From Lumnitzera littorea (taxonomy: Eukaryota > Streptophyta > Magnoliopsida > Myrtales > Combretaceae), in the NCBI GenBank assembly GCA_024138015.1, contig JAMXBB010000001.1:95988520-96052519 (forward strand): 64,000 nt of DNA, in the 5' to 3' direction. The notes beneath the pieces were generated by a model. That model had not been told where the DNA came from and did no database searches. It saw only the letters and a program-made list of their open reading frames with translations. Within the stretch, counting starts at the first letter, position 1. Each line of letters starts with the position of its first letter. Shown piece by piece: positions 24,900-35,566 of this stretch. The translations under genes were made by a program, and so were the position numbers.

Positions 24900-26360
24900 G
24901 TCATAATAGAAAACCTAATAGATATAATTACTATGCCGTATATAATAGTATAAAAAAATGAAATCTATAAATCTTGTGATAAAGTTCCAAAAGTAACTCG
25001 GGATTTTTCCTAGTCCTTTGTTTAAAGGTTTCATAACTTTAGAAAGTGCATTTGATTTTGCTAGATAACATATAGGCCACACTTATTATATAGAATTTAT
25101 AGTTAGATAAATTGCATCCATATTATTTGTAGAAAGAAAAGTTAGGTGTGAATAGAAAACTCTTTGACAACAAGAATATTCTCCGACTGCTAATAATCTA
25201 GAAAGTTACTCTCATATGATTAGAAAAGATATTACGCATTCTTTATAATTTTATAAACATTGTAAAATAAATATGAAAACAATAGCACAATTGAACTAAC
25301 AAGTTCAAATGAAGGAAAGAATAAATGAAGAATTAACTCAAACTTGTAGATTGTTTAATGAAAAATTACAAGAAACACAAAGAGAATCAATGACCTTTAA
25401 ACTTAGACAAAGTGTGAATATTGAATTAGAAGATAATAAATTTATTACAAAAGAAAAATATGAAGGTATGATATAGGTATTTAGAAAGAGAATTTATCAT
25501 TTAGAAAGACTTTTTGAATATTATAGAAAAAATTATAGATCTTTCGAAAGATCTAATGAATATTTGCAAAGTAGAATATTTTTTAAACCTAATGAATTTA
25601 TTTCATGTCTTCCCCATGAACCTAGAGATTTAATTAAAAAATATTTTATAGAAAGTTTTTATAAAAGAATGTAGAAAGCTTAGAATCTATTAGAAAGAAT
25701 ATATAGATCTTAATTAAAAATTGCAAGAGCAATTGTTAAAAAAAGGACAATTTTTGGAAAAAATGGAGAATATCAATTTACATTTGATGTGATAGGAATT
25801 TCTTTACTTCATGTTTCTCCTCAAAAGATTTTTAAAAGTTTAGGATATACTATTTAAAAGTTAATAGACTATGGAATAGTTAAAAAGATTGTTTTCAAAT
25901 TTGATAGTTCATATACAATTTTGCTATAATTTTTGAATACATGAGACACCTAGATTTAATTAGTATGATAGATATTGAATTTATTTAGGCTCCACCAAGG
26001 CTTAGTCAGTTATTAATTGTACGAAATAAACATCATATATATATTAGTAAATATAATATGACCAATTAAGTAGAAAGTTCTGATAACATGTAAGCCTTTC
26101 ATTAAACAATTTCAAAAACATAGAAGTTATATTTTTTATAGAAATTTTTTCTTTGATGAAGCCATACATTTTTTGGGGAGAAACCTCTATTTCCAAAATA
26201 TTCACCCAAATACCTGGAACAATTCCTATGGAAGAAAGAAAGAAAGAAGACTAGGCATTAGGAAAAATTTGAGAATGAGGATGTTCTCTATACATCGCAA
26301 GATGATAAAGATTACCATACATTAGTGGATGTAAAAGACTTCAAGCCATAGGACATGTGA
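24900..26360 (+). pseudogene. Viroplasmin/transactivator-like ORF, broken
   Basis: The start shows YYAVYNSIK, then after a frame change FKGFITLESAFDFAR. Together these resemble the small N-terminal RNase H1-like (Cauli_VI) domain shared by caulimovirid viroplasmins and cellular RNase H1. A long charged helical stretch follows (about 25.3-25.55 kb), and then a region containing FTFDVIGISLLHVSPQKIFK (about 25.78-25.84 kb). In related viruses this protein forms inclusion bodies and helps translate the polycistronic RNA. Stops and shifts occur throughout, and the last part is only faintly coding. Confidence 0.55.
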
Positions 26361-26539
26361 CAGATAGGGATTTGTCAAAATAGAAAAATAGTACAATTAA
26401 TTGTACATTCTTTATCATTTTGTCAAAGATAGGACAATCGCTGTAAAGTTTACTTATACAGTTTTGTTTTAGATATTTTTGCCTTTCTTTTGGTTTCCAA
26501 TGTAGGGGTATGCTTAATCTATTGGAAATTTTATAAATA

Positions 26540-26550
26540 CTATAAATAGG
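26540..26550 (+). promoter_or_regulatory. Pararetroviral promoter TATA box
   Basis: CTATAAATAGG lies about 55 bp before an AATAAA and about 780 bp before the primer site. This is the caulimovirid arrangement, in which the genome-length RNA starts shortly upstream of its own poly(A) signal so that the RNA is terminally redundant. Confidence 0.7.
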
Positions 26551-26604
26551 CTTGTAACCTCATAAGTAGAGGACATGCACAAATTTGTATACGAGCTTTC
26601 TTGT

Positions 26605-26610
26605 AATAAA
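26605..26610 (+). terminator. Viral poly(A) signal AATAAA
   Basis: AATAAA inside TTGTAATAAAACTC, just downstream of the viral TATA box. It matches the position of the signal that is bypassed on first reading and used on the second in plant pararetroviruses. Confidence 0.6.
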
Positions 26611-26699
26611 ACTCTCTTTTCCTATACTTTCTTCTAAAACACTTTTAGAGGTTAGGGAATTTGAAAGGAATGAGTAGTTAATGGGGAAATTCTAGATAC

Positions 26700-26870
26700 G
26701 AAAAACATTTTTTCCTTCCTTCATCATTCCAAGTATGCTCTAAGATTGCCTCATCATGAGGATCCTTCCTATTAGAACGGGATGATTTTTTTTTCATTCT
26801 TCATCACCCTCAATATGCTCGTCGCCTCACTATGAGGATCTTCTCCATTAGAAAAAGGATGATTGTATAG
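26700..26870 (+). repeat. Direct repeat in the viral leader, with dyads
   Basis: Two copies of about 70 bp share TCATTC, TATGCTC, CCTCA.(C/T)ATGAGGATC and ATTAGAA..GGATGATT. Each centres on a 13-base dyad: CCTCATCATGAGG (26749-26761) and CCTCACTATGAGG (26825-26837). Caulimovirid leaders usually fold into long stems, so this may be part of the leader structure. Confidence 0.6.
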
Positions 26871-27327
26871 ATAATACTTTCTTGTAAATACTTTACTCAC
26901 CATCTTTCACTTTAGTAATTCTATCTTCTAAACACAAATGTCCCAATAGATGAAGTACCCATTCAGACCTTGTTTGAGTGGTGTTTAGGTTGTTTAGGGG
27001 AAGCAGGTGAGGGATGTGAGGTTGAAGAAAATAGATAGAATTTTTGCAAAATGCTAGTCACCTTAAACATTCCTTTAAAAAAAAAAAAACTCCATAACAA
27101 TGATTATAACTTGACTACTCTCCTAATGAGTCTAAAAATTATCCGGAATTACCTCCCCATGAAGCGACAATTGTGAGTATGAGAAGTACCATGTTAGTTA
27201 TTATTGAAAAAGCATACTTTCTTGTTTTTGTCAACCAACATTTACACACTTTTTTATTTTCTTTATCAAGCATTAACTCCTTAGCTTACCAAAACTAATG
27301 GAGTAAAAGGGACCCCCCTTAAAATTT

Positions 27328-27339
27328 TGGTATCAGAGC
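27328..27339 (+). other. tRNA-Met primer-binding site of the pararetrovirus
   Basis: TGGTATCAGAGC matches the 3' end complement of initiator tRNA-Met, the primer for minus-strand synthesis in all known caulimovirids. It marks nucleotide 1 of the conventional genome map and lies 34 bp before the first ORF. Confidence 0.85.
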
Positions 27340-27372
27340 AAAGGTTTATTAAGTCAGGTTTTATTATTTACT

Positions 27373-27930
27373 TTGAGTAGTTGTAGCGTTATAGTTTCAA
27401 TTATAGAAAAGTTTGAATATCTTAATTTAGAATTATATAAAGAAAGGAATGTAGTTAGAAATTTTGATTATAAACATAATTGTTATTTTGCTAATGTTTA
27501 TCAACATTATTTGCATAGTGATAACAGACAATTAAATAGCCTAGTAAATCTTCATATTAGTACTATATCATCTTTAGAAGCACAATATGAGAAAAACAAT
27601 AATATCTTAGAAAGAGTATTAGAGCACATAAAGAATAAAAATAATATTATATTAGAATTGACAAAAAACTTAGATTTTATAGAAGATTAGAACAACAAGA
27701 TAGAAAGAAAATTTTAGGAGATAGAAAAATATAAAAAAGTTAAAAAATACCAAAAGTTAGAACTCCAAAATTCTCAAAAAGTGATTCTTAAAAATTTAGA
27801 AGGAAAACTTATAGAATTAGAAAAAAGAAATAGAATTCTAGAAGAAAAGGCTATAAAATTAGAAAAGGTTTCATCCAAGCTAGAAGAGATATCTAAGGAA
27901 AATAAACAAAATATATAAAAAGTAATAGTA
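27373..27930 (+). pseudogene. Viral coiled-coil N-terminal ORF, broken
   Basis: Opens just after the primer site. The first 105 codons are open, then stops appear at 27688-27690 and downstream while the same frame continues to about 27.92 kb. The later part is rich in Lys, Glu, Leu and Ile with heptad-like spacing (ELEKRNRILEEKAIKLEK), a long coiled coil. Caulimovirids often have such a protein, virion-associated or fused to the movement protein. I cannot assign it to a named family. Confidence 0.55.
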
Positions 27931-27999
27931 ATAACTTTGGTTTCTTAGGAAGGATACTCAGTAGAAATAATTCCAGTAATAGAGAATTAGTACTACAAG

Positions 28000-28760
28000 A
28001 TATAATAGATGTAGATAGAGACGTGGAAAATTAAATAATCAAGGATTTGATTTATTAAATCCAAGAATATTATATAAGATATATAGATTTGAAAGAACTG
28101 TAGGTGCAGTTAGGGTTAAAGTGTTAATAATAGATCAACCTTTAACTATTCTTCTATTAACTAAGCAAATTTATAATTAATTAGTTACAACTAATAATAG
28201 GTTAATACACTTAGGATTAATAATCATAGGTATAAAAGGATTAGGTATGAAATTTTTAATTGCATTAGTAGACAAAAGGTGGCGATATCCTAGAAAAGGG
28301 GCAATAGCTACCATAAAAGTAAACATGAGTGAGAATAAAGGAATATTTTATATTTCCCCAAATTTTCTAATGTCTTTTAAAAATTTTACTTAATATATAG
28401 AAATAAGAGTACAAACTAAAGGATATGACATCGTAGGTGGTAGTAATCTAATATTACAAATAGGCTTTATAGGAAGATTATTAAATAATGTAAATACAAA
28501 ATTTAAGCTAAATATTAATGGAATTATAGAAAGCATGAAAAGTAAAGGTATAAGACTAATAAAACAAATAGAATATAGTCTAGAAACTTTAGCAAGAGAA
28601 AGTTAGATTATTGGTAAATTTTTTGAAAAAAATAGAAATTTTATATCCCCATAAGATTATATAACATAGGAAAATAGTGAAGGAGATGTAGAAAGTAGGT
28701 TCAGTTCATATGTTCTTAGAAATTTAGCAAGTAGTGATATTAACTGATTAGAAAATGAGA
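28000..28760 (+). pseudogene. Caulimovirid movement protein (30K superfamily), broken
   Basis: The recognisable core includes RLIHLGLIIIGIKGLGM (near 28.2 kb), IALVDKRW, a stretch ending GIFYISPNF, and IEIRVQTKGYDIVGG before a hydrophobic strand. These correspond to the beta-strand core of plant pararetrovirus movement proteins, which form tubules at plasmodesmata. TAA or TAG stops interrupt the frame near 28179, 28391 and 28604, among others, so no functional protein is possible. Confidence 0.7.
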
Positions 28761-29916
28761 TAGAAAAGAACGATAGAAATATAGAAACAAATTTAATGGA
28801 TTTAGAAATACAAGATATAGATAATATTTTAATAACATAACATGAAGAAGAATTTTTAGATGAATATAAAAATTACTTGGATATAGAGATAGTACAATTG
28901 AAGAAAGTGATGAAGAAGCTTTTGTAGAAGAATATGAAAAGGAAAATATTAAAAAAATGGACTAAAGAAGAATTAAAAGAACAACTTAGAAAGCAGGAAT
29001 TTGAAATGATAGAATTAGGATTATTAGATAAGAAAATTTTAGACAAATATAAAGATAAAGATGATCAAATTAGTATAGCTGAATTAGATATTAATATAAT
29101 AAGTAATAAAGTAGACAAAGAATTAATATAATATAGTAATTCAAGTAACATAACAAGTCTAGTTCCAAAAATTTATAGTTCAAGTAATGTACCAAGAGCA
29201 CCATATATAGCCTATGATACAAGAATGTAAAATAAATATGCTAATAAAGGTAAAAGAATAGATTTTACAAAGATCTTAAAAAATACATAAATGGTAGTAA
29301 AATGTTGAATCTCTTAGCACATGATTGTAAGCCCCAAAGTTAAGCCAAGTAACCGTAGGATTGAACTTAGAACTCAAGGTTTAAGGCGATCGATTAAAAA
29401 AACCGATCAAACCAAAATTATAAACTATTGAGAAAAATATTAGTAAAAATGACCCCGTAAACTTAAATTTAAGAAAATAAATAGTAAAATAAGAGATTAT
29501 AAAGTTTTCAAATTTTAAGCATAATAATTGCTAATTACCGAAAAGGCGAAAAGTGTAATATAATAACTAATAAATTACTAGAGATAGATTATATGTATAC
29601 TAAAAATTTTAGAATGACCAAAATAATAATTAGGAATGTTCATGTGTACCCCACATGTATTTACATGTAGATAAAAATACGCAAAATTACCTAAATTAGC
29701 CAAAAACTTAGTAAATAATTAAAGAAAATTATAAATTAATTATGGAAAAATCAGAAAAAAATCAGAAGAGTATAGAATGATGCAAAGTTGGTCGTGGCAA
29801 GTCAGAATCTGAAAAAGAAAAATCAACCAATTAAATTAGAACAACATAAAAGCCAAAAATTTAGGGATAAGACACTTGTCTTGTCTAAATTAATGCATAT
29901 TAATTATAGAAAATGT

Positions 29917-29926
29917 CTATAAATAG
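29917..29926 (+). promoter_or_regulatory. LTR promoter TATA box
   Basis: CTATAAATAG followed by CAGG and, 20 bp on, GAGCTCATTT. The same block appears in the other copies (for example CTCTATAAATACC near 42692), which sets the transcription direction of this LTR family. Confidence 0.6.
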
Positions 29927-30604
29927 CAGGAAAAATCACAGAGCTCATTTGGGTAGTTTGAAAAGTGAGAAAAATAGAGAGAGACGAAAATTGAAAGAAA
30001 AATTCGACCTAGAAAAAAATTAGAAAAAACTGTGCAATTAGGGCTTTCAAAGGGAACCCACATCAGACGAGTAGCTGGGAGTGGACGGCCACCACCACCA
30101 CACGATGGTGGCAGCACCCAGGCCAGCCGACAAGGCCATGGCGGCCGACGGTGGCCGGAGCCACCCAAATCGATGAGTCCAATTTCTAGCCCGATTCTTC
30201 TGTAATTTTGTAAAAATAGTAAATATGATTAGAAAATTATGAATTTTGTTATTATGGGATATTTTTGTATTTAGTTTGTAGGAAAAATATTATTTTGAGG
30301 AAAAAATGCCCCGTAATATATGATTCCTAAGAAATCGTGCAAAACCGAACACATTTTGGTTTAGAAATAAATGACCTTAGGAGTGTAGTTTGAAGCTCAA
30401 AATTTTTGTGTAGATTACTTAGATGATATAGAACAGTGCTATGAAGCCCGTTTTCAAAAATTAATTTTTGAAAGTTTTAGATAATTTTTAGGCCCTAAAA
30501 TGAGGCATAAAATGGGTAATTTAAGATTAATTAAGTAATTAAATTATTAATTATTGACTTAGTGAATAAGTAGATGTTTTAGGATGTGGAAATCTGATAG
30601 AGTA

Positions 30605-30827
30605 TGATACTTGTAGCAATTAGGGTGTTAGATGTAATTATTAGATTAATTATGTACTAAATGATTAATAGGGAAAAATAGTTAACTTTAAGTTAATTTT
30701 GTAAATTAGGGAAAATAGGAGTAAAATCTGATTTAGGATGAATTTAGACATTTTGAAATGATAATTGATGTTTAGGGATGGTAATTAGGGTGATAAACAT
30801 ATTAGAAGTGCATTATGTACATAAAAG
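30605..30827 (+). repeat. 223-bp direct repeat, copy 1
   Basis: Matches 32275-32497 almost base for base, from TGATACTTGTAGCAATTAGG to GTGCATTATGTACATAAAAG. Together the copies flank the inverted segment 30828-32274. Confidence 0.9.
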
Positions 30828-30830
30828 TTA

Positions 30831-32211
30831 GCTATTTTTCCCTATTAATCATTTACTACATAATTAATCTAATAATTACATCTAACACCCTAATTGCTAT
30901 AAGTATCATACTCCATCAGATTTCCACATCCTAAAACATCTACTTATTTACTAAGTCAGTAATTAATAATTTAATTACTTAATTAACCTTAAATTACCCA
31001 TTTTATGCCTCATTTTAAGGCCTAAAAGTTATCTAAAAATTTTGAAAATTAATTTTTGAAAACGGGCTTCATAGCACTGTTCTATATCATCTAAGTAATC
31101 TACACAAAAATTTTAAGCTTGAAACTACACTCCTAAGGTCATTTATTTCTAAACCGAAATGTGTTCAGTTTTGCACGATTTCTTAGGGACCATATATTAC
31201 GGGGCATGTTTTCCTCAAAATAATATTTTTCCTACAAACTACATACAAAAATATCCTAGAATAACAAAATTCATAATTTTCTAATCATATTTACTATTTT
31301 TACAAAATTACACAAGAATCGGGCTGGAAATTGGACTCACCGATTTGGGTAGCTCCGGCCACCGCCGTGGCCTTGTCGGCCGACCTGGGCGCTACCACCA
31401 CCGTGTGGTGGTGGTGATGGCCGTCCACTCCCAGCTGCTCGTCTAATGTGGGTTCCCTTTGAAAGCCCAAATTGCACAGTTTTTTCTAATTTTTTTCTAA
31501 ACCGAATTTTTCTCTCAATTTTGGTCTCTCTCTATTTTTCTCACTTTCCAAACTGCCCAAATGAGCTCTGTGATTTTTTCTGCTATTTATAGACATTTTA
31601 TGTAATTAATATGCATTAATTTGGACAAGACAAGTGCCTTATCCCTAAATTTTTTTCTTTTATGTTGTTCTAATTTAATTGATTGATTTTTCTTTTTCAA
31701 ATTCTGAGTTGCCACAACCAACTTTGCATCATTCTACATTCTTCTGATTTTTTTTTTATTTTTCCACAATTAATTTATAATTTTCTTTAATTATTTACTA
31801 AGTTTTTGGCTAATTTAGGTAATTTTGCGTATTTTTATCTACACGTAAATACATGTGGGGTACACGTGAACATTCCTAATTATTATTTTGGTCATTCTAA
31901 AATTTTTAGTATACATATAATCTATCTCTAGTAATTTGTTAGTTATTATATTACACTTTTCGCCTTTTTAGTAATTAGCAATTAGCAATTATTATGCTTA
32001 AAATTTGAAAATTTTATAGTCTCCTATTTTACTATTTATTTTCTTAAATTTAAGTTTACGGGGTTATTTTTACTAATATTTCTCTCAGTAGTTTATAATT
32101 TGGGTTTAATCGGTTTTTTTAGCCGATCGCCCTAAACCTTGGGTTCTAAGTTCAATCCTACAGTTACTTGGCTTAACTTTGGGGCTTAACTTTGGGGCTT
32201 ACATTCTACCC
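30831..32211 (-). repeat. Inverted copy of the LTR 5' part (right arm)
   Basis: The reverse complement of 29326-30681, about 1.36-1.38 kb, with a 149-bp spacer at 30682-30830. It ends in GGGGCTTACA, the reversed LTR start, and has an 18-bp duplication (ACTTTGGGGCTTA) near that end. Read on the minus strand it is preceded by a purine tract (see 32212). Confidence 0.9.
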
Positions 32212-32274
32212 CTCTTTAAAATAGTTTCGTCCTTGAAACTACTATATATCCATATATTGCTTACTTGCTCGGAT
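32212..32274 (-). other. Polypurine tract and 3' internal end of a Ty3/gypsy element
   Basis: On the minus strand this reads TAGTTTCAAGGACGAAACTA then AAAGAGGGGTAGAA directly before TGTAAG. A 'TTTCGAGGACGAAA' box followed by a G-rich tract and the LTR is typical of Del/Tekay-like gypsy elements. It shows that the inverted piece came from a full element's 3' end, not from a solo LTR. Confidence 0.65.
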
Positions 32275-32497
32275 TGATACTTGTAGCAATTAGGGTGTTA
32301 GATGTAATTATTTGATTAATTATGTAGTAAATGATTAATAGGGAAAAATAGTTAACTTTAAGTTAATTTTGTAAATTAGGGAAAATAAGAGTAAAATCTG
32401 ATTTAGGATGAATTTAGACATTTTGAAATGATAATTGATGTTTAGGGATGGTAATTAGGGTGATAAACATATTAGAAGTGCATTATGTACATAAAAG
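32275..32497 (+). repeat. 223-bp direct repeat, copy 2
   Basis: The second copy of 30605-30827, differing at only a few positions. The LTR sequence continues normally after it. Confidence 0.9.
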
Positions 32498-34942
32498 GTA
32501 ACAATCTATAATATGTAATTTTTAGAAATATAATAAATAGAAAATATTATAATAAAAATTGATATTTTGAGAATAATAAAAATGTACAATAAATCTGATA
32601 GGAAACTTGAATTTATGGAATATGTAAAAATTTATCACATTAGGAGTGACTTCGGTACACTAATACGGATTTAAGTGTACCGAGTAAAATAAACACTGAC
32701 TAAGGGTAATGATGGTATTTAGGAGATCGGGAAGTAATATGATTAATTTCACATTATGGGTTGAAACGAATTTCTAGGGTTAGAATATAAAACATTACTT
32801 AGAAATCGAACTAAAACCTAATTTGAAAATCGATGCGAAAAACCGAACCCGAATCTAACCTCAAACCTAAAATAATTATAAAAGACCTAAGACCTAGATA
32901 ATTAAGCATATTAAATCCTAAACAAAACCTAACAATAAGCGTTATAGGATAAAATGAACTTATCATAGTTATATGAAAAGCTGAAACCACGTTTGTGTTA
33001 TAGGGATGATCGGCAATGGCCTGAGCAAATCGGACCTCGAGTTAGTGAACGAGGAGTCGAGGTAAGTTGGAATTAATACGATGCTGTATTTTAGAGGCTT
33101 AAGATTATGCTTGGTTGTACTTGTTAGATAGTTAAATGTGTGCATGTGCTTGATTATGGGTGATGCTATGATTCTGTTTGTTATTCTGGCACATATTGTA
33201 TGAATTGTATGTAATGATTGATCACCCTAAACTGGACTTAATCAAATAAACGACCAGTAATCATAATCGAACATGCATGGCAACCCGTTAGGAGAACTTA
33301 GGACTCTCCGGCCAAATACCGACCCCTTCGGAAGGGATAGCGCAGGATTGCAAAATGGTCCCTTCTTCATCCTCAGTCGAACTAAGTAACAGGAGAGGAG
33401 GTCGCGGCGAGGGTGAAGGCAGTGGTTGGAAGGTAGTCGCGGGAGGAGTATGGTCTCTATTACACAAGCCTGGGTTTAGTCGTGAGCTGTTGCATTAACG
33501 GCAACTCCTCAACCCAGATTAGAGCAGGCGCAATTTCTCTAATCTCACGACGGGCCGGACAACGTCGTGTGATGGCATTTGCTTGTACATGCATTGCACC
33601 TAATAAGTGATTGAAAACCTTGTTGTGTTTATGGTATAGTTTTAAGTCCTCCGTCCTAACTTACTGAGCTGTGGTTGCTCACATCCTTATAAACGTCGTG
33701 CAGGTGCTGGCCAAGAAGCGGCAACAACTACTCTAAAGCTAGCAACTGCTGGATCCTGGGGAATGAGGAAAAACATGTGAAGAAGAAACATATATTTTTA
33801 AGGTTTAAGCTTTTACTTTAGAACTTTTCATTTTTGAATAATGTAATACTAGGAAATATATTACGGAGAAATATTGTAAACCTTAATTACAATAACTGTA
33901 TTATAATATATATATATATATATTTTCTCACTTTCTTAAATAAATGATTTATTTAAATTACAAACTGTTTCCTTCAAAGCGGGTTAGTCGTAGATGCCTT
34001 ATGTAGATCAAGTCTAAGATAGCAGTTGTAAGGCCAACTTCTATCTTAGGATGGTTTATACGGCGGGGGCTGTTACGACTCTGCCGCTTCGGGGCGTGAC
34101 AATGATCCTCAATGTTGGCTAGAAGAAATAGCTAAGTGGAAAAATTTAGTAGTACAAGATTATCTTATATGGGGTTTTGATTATATAGCAAATGAAATGT
34201 TTAGCTATTTAAAAACATTCTTAGGTCTAACTGATAAAATAACATGGGAAAGGTATAAAGAATAGTTTCTACAGAAATTTTAAGGACTTAAAAGTTATGT
34301 AGCAAATCCATATAATTTTGTAAATATAATAGAAAAATTGTTAATAGGTATGAGTTCAAATAGAGGAACAATAGCACAATAGCAAGATAGCATTAGAAGG
34401 TTAGAACAATTATAACTTAAAGATTGGATTAATGCTATATTTTTCTTAAGAGATTATTACTATTATTATTATTATATAGAATTACCAAGATGTTTCTTTA
34501 ACAAAGTAATAATACAAAAATTAATGTTAAAATTACCAGGACTCTTAAGAAAGGAAATAAAAGAAAAATGGGATGGTGAAATGAAAATGTCAGGAGATAG
34601 GTTAATAGATAAATGTACATTCATGCAAATACAAAAACAATTAAAAGATGATTATTCTTTTTGTAAAAATAAGTGTACACCTCAGCAATATGGATATAGA
34701 CAAAGGAAAAGAATACCTAGAAGAGATAATAGAAATAAAAGGACAAAGAAATATTATCTTAGGAAAACATCAGCTATAAAGCCATTTCTTAATAAAGACA
34801 ACCATGTTAGAAAATTTCATAAAAATAGGAATTATAAAAATAAGATGATATGCTATACTTATAAAGAAACATGACATTTATGTAGAGAATACATAAAAAG
34901 GAACTTTTTACATAATAAAAATTCAATTTCAATGGAATGTAT

Positions 34943-35566
34943 TGTAGACATCTTATTTTTACCATTTTTTATTTTTCATTAGTTGAGCCAGGTTAATAAA
35001 TAAACAAAAAAATAAATGAAATTTGAAAGAAAAAATGAAAAAAAGAGAGAGAGAATCGGGTCGTATCGAGTTAAGTTAAGTTATATCGAGTCAAGTCAAG
35101 TCGTATCGTATCAAGTTAAGTCAAATCATATCAAGTTAAGTCGAATCATATCAAGTCAAGTCTAGTTAAGCTAAGTTGTGTCGAATCATTTAAGATTAAA
35201 TTGATGACGAAATATCATTAATTTAATAAATTTTAAGTTGTTGGAAGAATTGGACTTTAGTAAAATAATTTTTATCCAATCCAATATAAAATAGATTTTT
35301 TATCTAAATTATATTAGGCTAGATTAAATTTATAATTTATTGAATCAAATCAGGCCCGGTAAATAGAAAGCTCAAATAGGGTTTTTAGAAGCTAGGGCGA
35401 ATCTTCATCATATCTTTCATTTATTAAAGATCAAATCTATAATTAAAAGATATGAAAAGATTTAGTTTTTGGTTTATAAATAAGGATTTAATGGTAGAGT
35501 TAAAGATGTTTTTTTATTTCCACAATTAATTTTATAACTCCCCTCGCGACTTTAATCCATTCTTAC
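34943..35566 (+). repeat. Tat-like LTR fragment C
   Basis: Starts TGTAGACATCTTATTTTTACC, then GTTGAGCCAGGTTAATAAATAA, as in the LTRs at 35567, 41129 and 58400. It interrupts the viral capsid/protease boundary. At its end it runs straight into the next LTR. Positions 35055-35190 hold a degenerate short repeat of AGTCAAGTCGTATC-like units. Confidence 0.7.

Larger units (their letters stand above)
29326..34101 (+). mobile_element. Del/Tekay-like LTR insertion with internal inverted duplication
   Basis: Begins TGTAAGCCCCAAAG and ends CGGGGCGTGACA, with perfect 5-bp duplications ATGAT at 29321-29325 and 34102-34106. It is a non-coding solo LTR of the family also seen at 42104, 44876 and 47975. 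The GGGGCGTGACA end and TGTAAGCC start recall Del/Tekay chromovirus LTRs (from memory). The normal sequence is 29326-30827 continuing at 32498; between them lies an inverted piece and a second copy of 223 bp. A TATA box lies at 29917-29926. Confidence 0.82.
28840..34895 (+). pseudogene. Caulimovirid capsid region, split by LTR insertion
   Basis: The left piece runs to 29325 and the right piece resumes at 34102. The left part is acidic and charged (open 28934-29131), as is the N-terminal region of these capsid precursors. The right part has the conserved capsid core ('NPYNFVN' region near 34.3 kb; 'LPGLLRKEIKEKW' near 34.54 kb), then a very basic arm (34.7-34.83 kb) and a zinc-knuckle remnant at 34851-34890. 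In the knuckle the second cysteine of CxxC is tyrosine and a stop follows. Other stops occur near 34263-34283 and 34380-34414. The precursor would have formed the virion shell; this copy is dead. Confidence 0.75.
24900..34942 (+). mobile_element. Endogenous pararetrovirus (Caulimoviridae), decayed, tandem junction
   Basis: In order: viroplasmin-like last ORF (to about 26.36 kb), promoter and poly(A) signal (26.54-26.61 kb), leader, tRNA-Met primer site (27328-27339), coiled-coil ORF, movement protein, then capsid with zinc-knuckle remnant (to about 34.9 kb). In a circular caulimovirid genome the viroplasmin ORF comes last and the movement protein first, so this order spans the end of one unit and the start of the next. 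Protease and RT are absent because an LTR cuts in at 34943. Every ORF has stops or frameshifts. The genus is unresolved; a coiled coil before movement and capsid proteins plus a viroplasmin ORF recalls petuvirus-like or florendovirus-like layouts. The left edge is approximate. Confidence 0.87.

Noticed and set aside
26540..26610. TATA plus AATAAA first read as a solo LTR
   Set aside because: The spacing to a tRNA-Met primer site about 780 bp downstream and a movement protein after it fit a pararetroviral leader. There are no TG...CA ends or 5-bp duplication here.
29917..30168. 83-codon minus-strand frame with Pro/Arg-rich start
   Set aside because: It covers the GC-rich block of the LTR antisense to the LTR promoter; the block recurs in the other LTR copies without an open frame.
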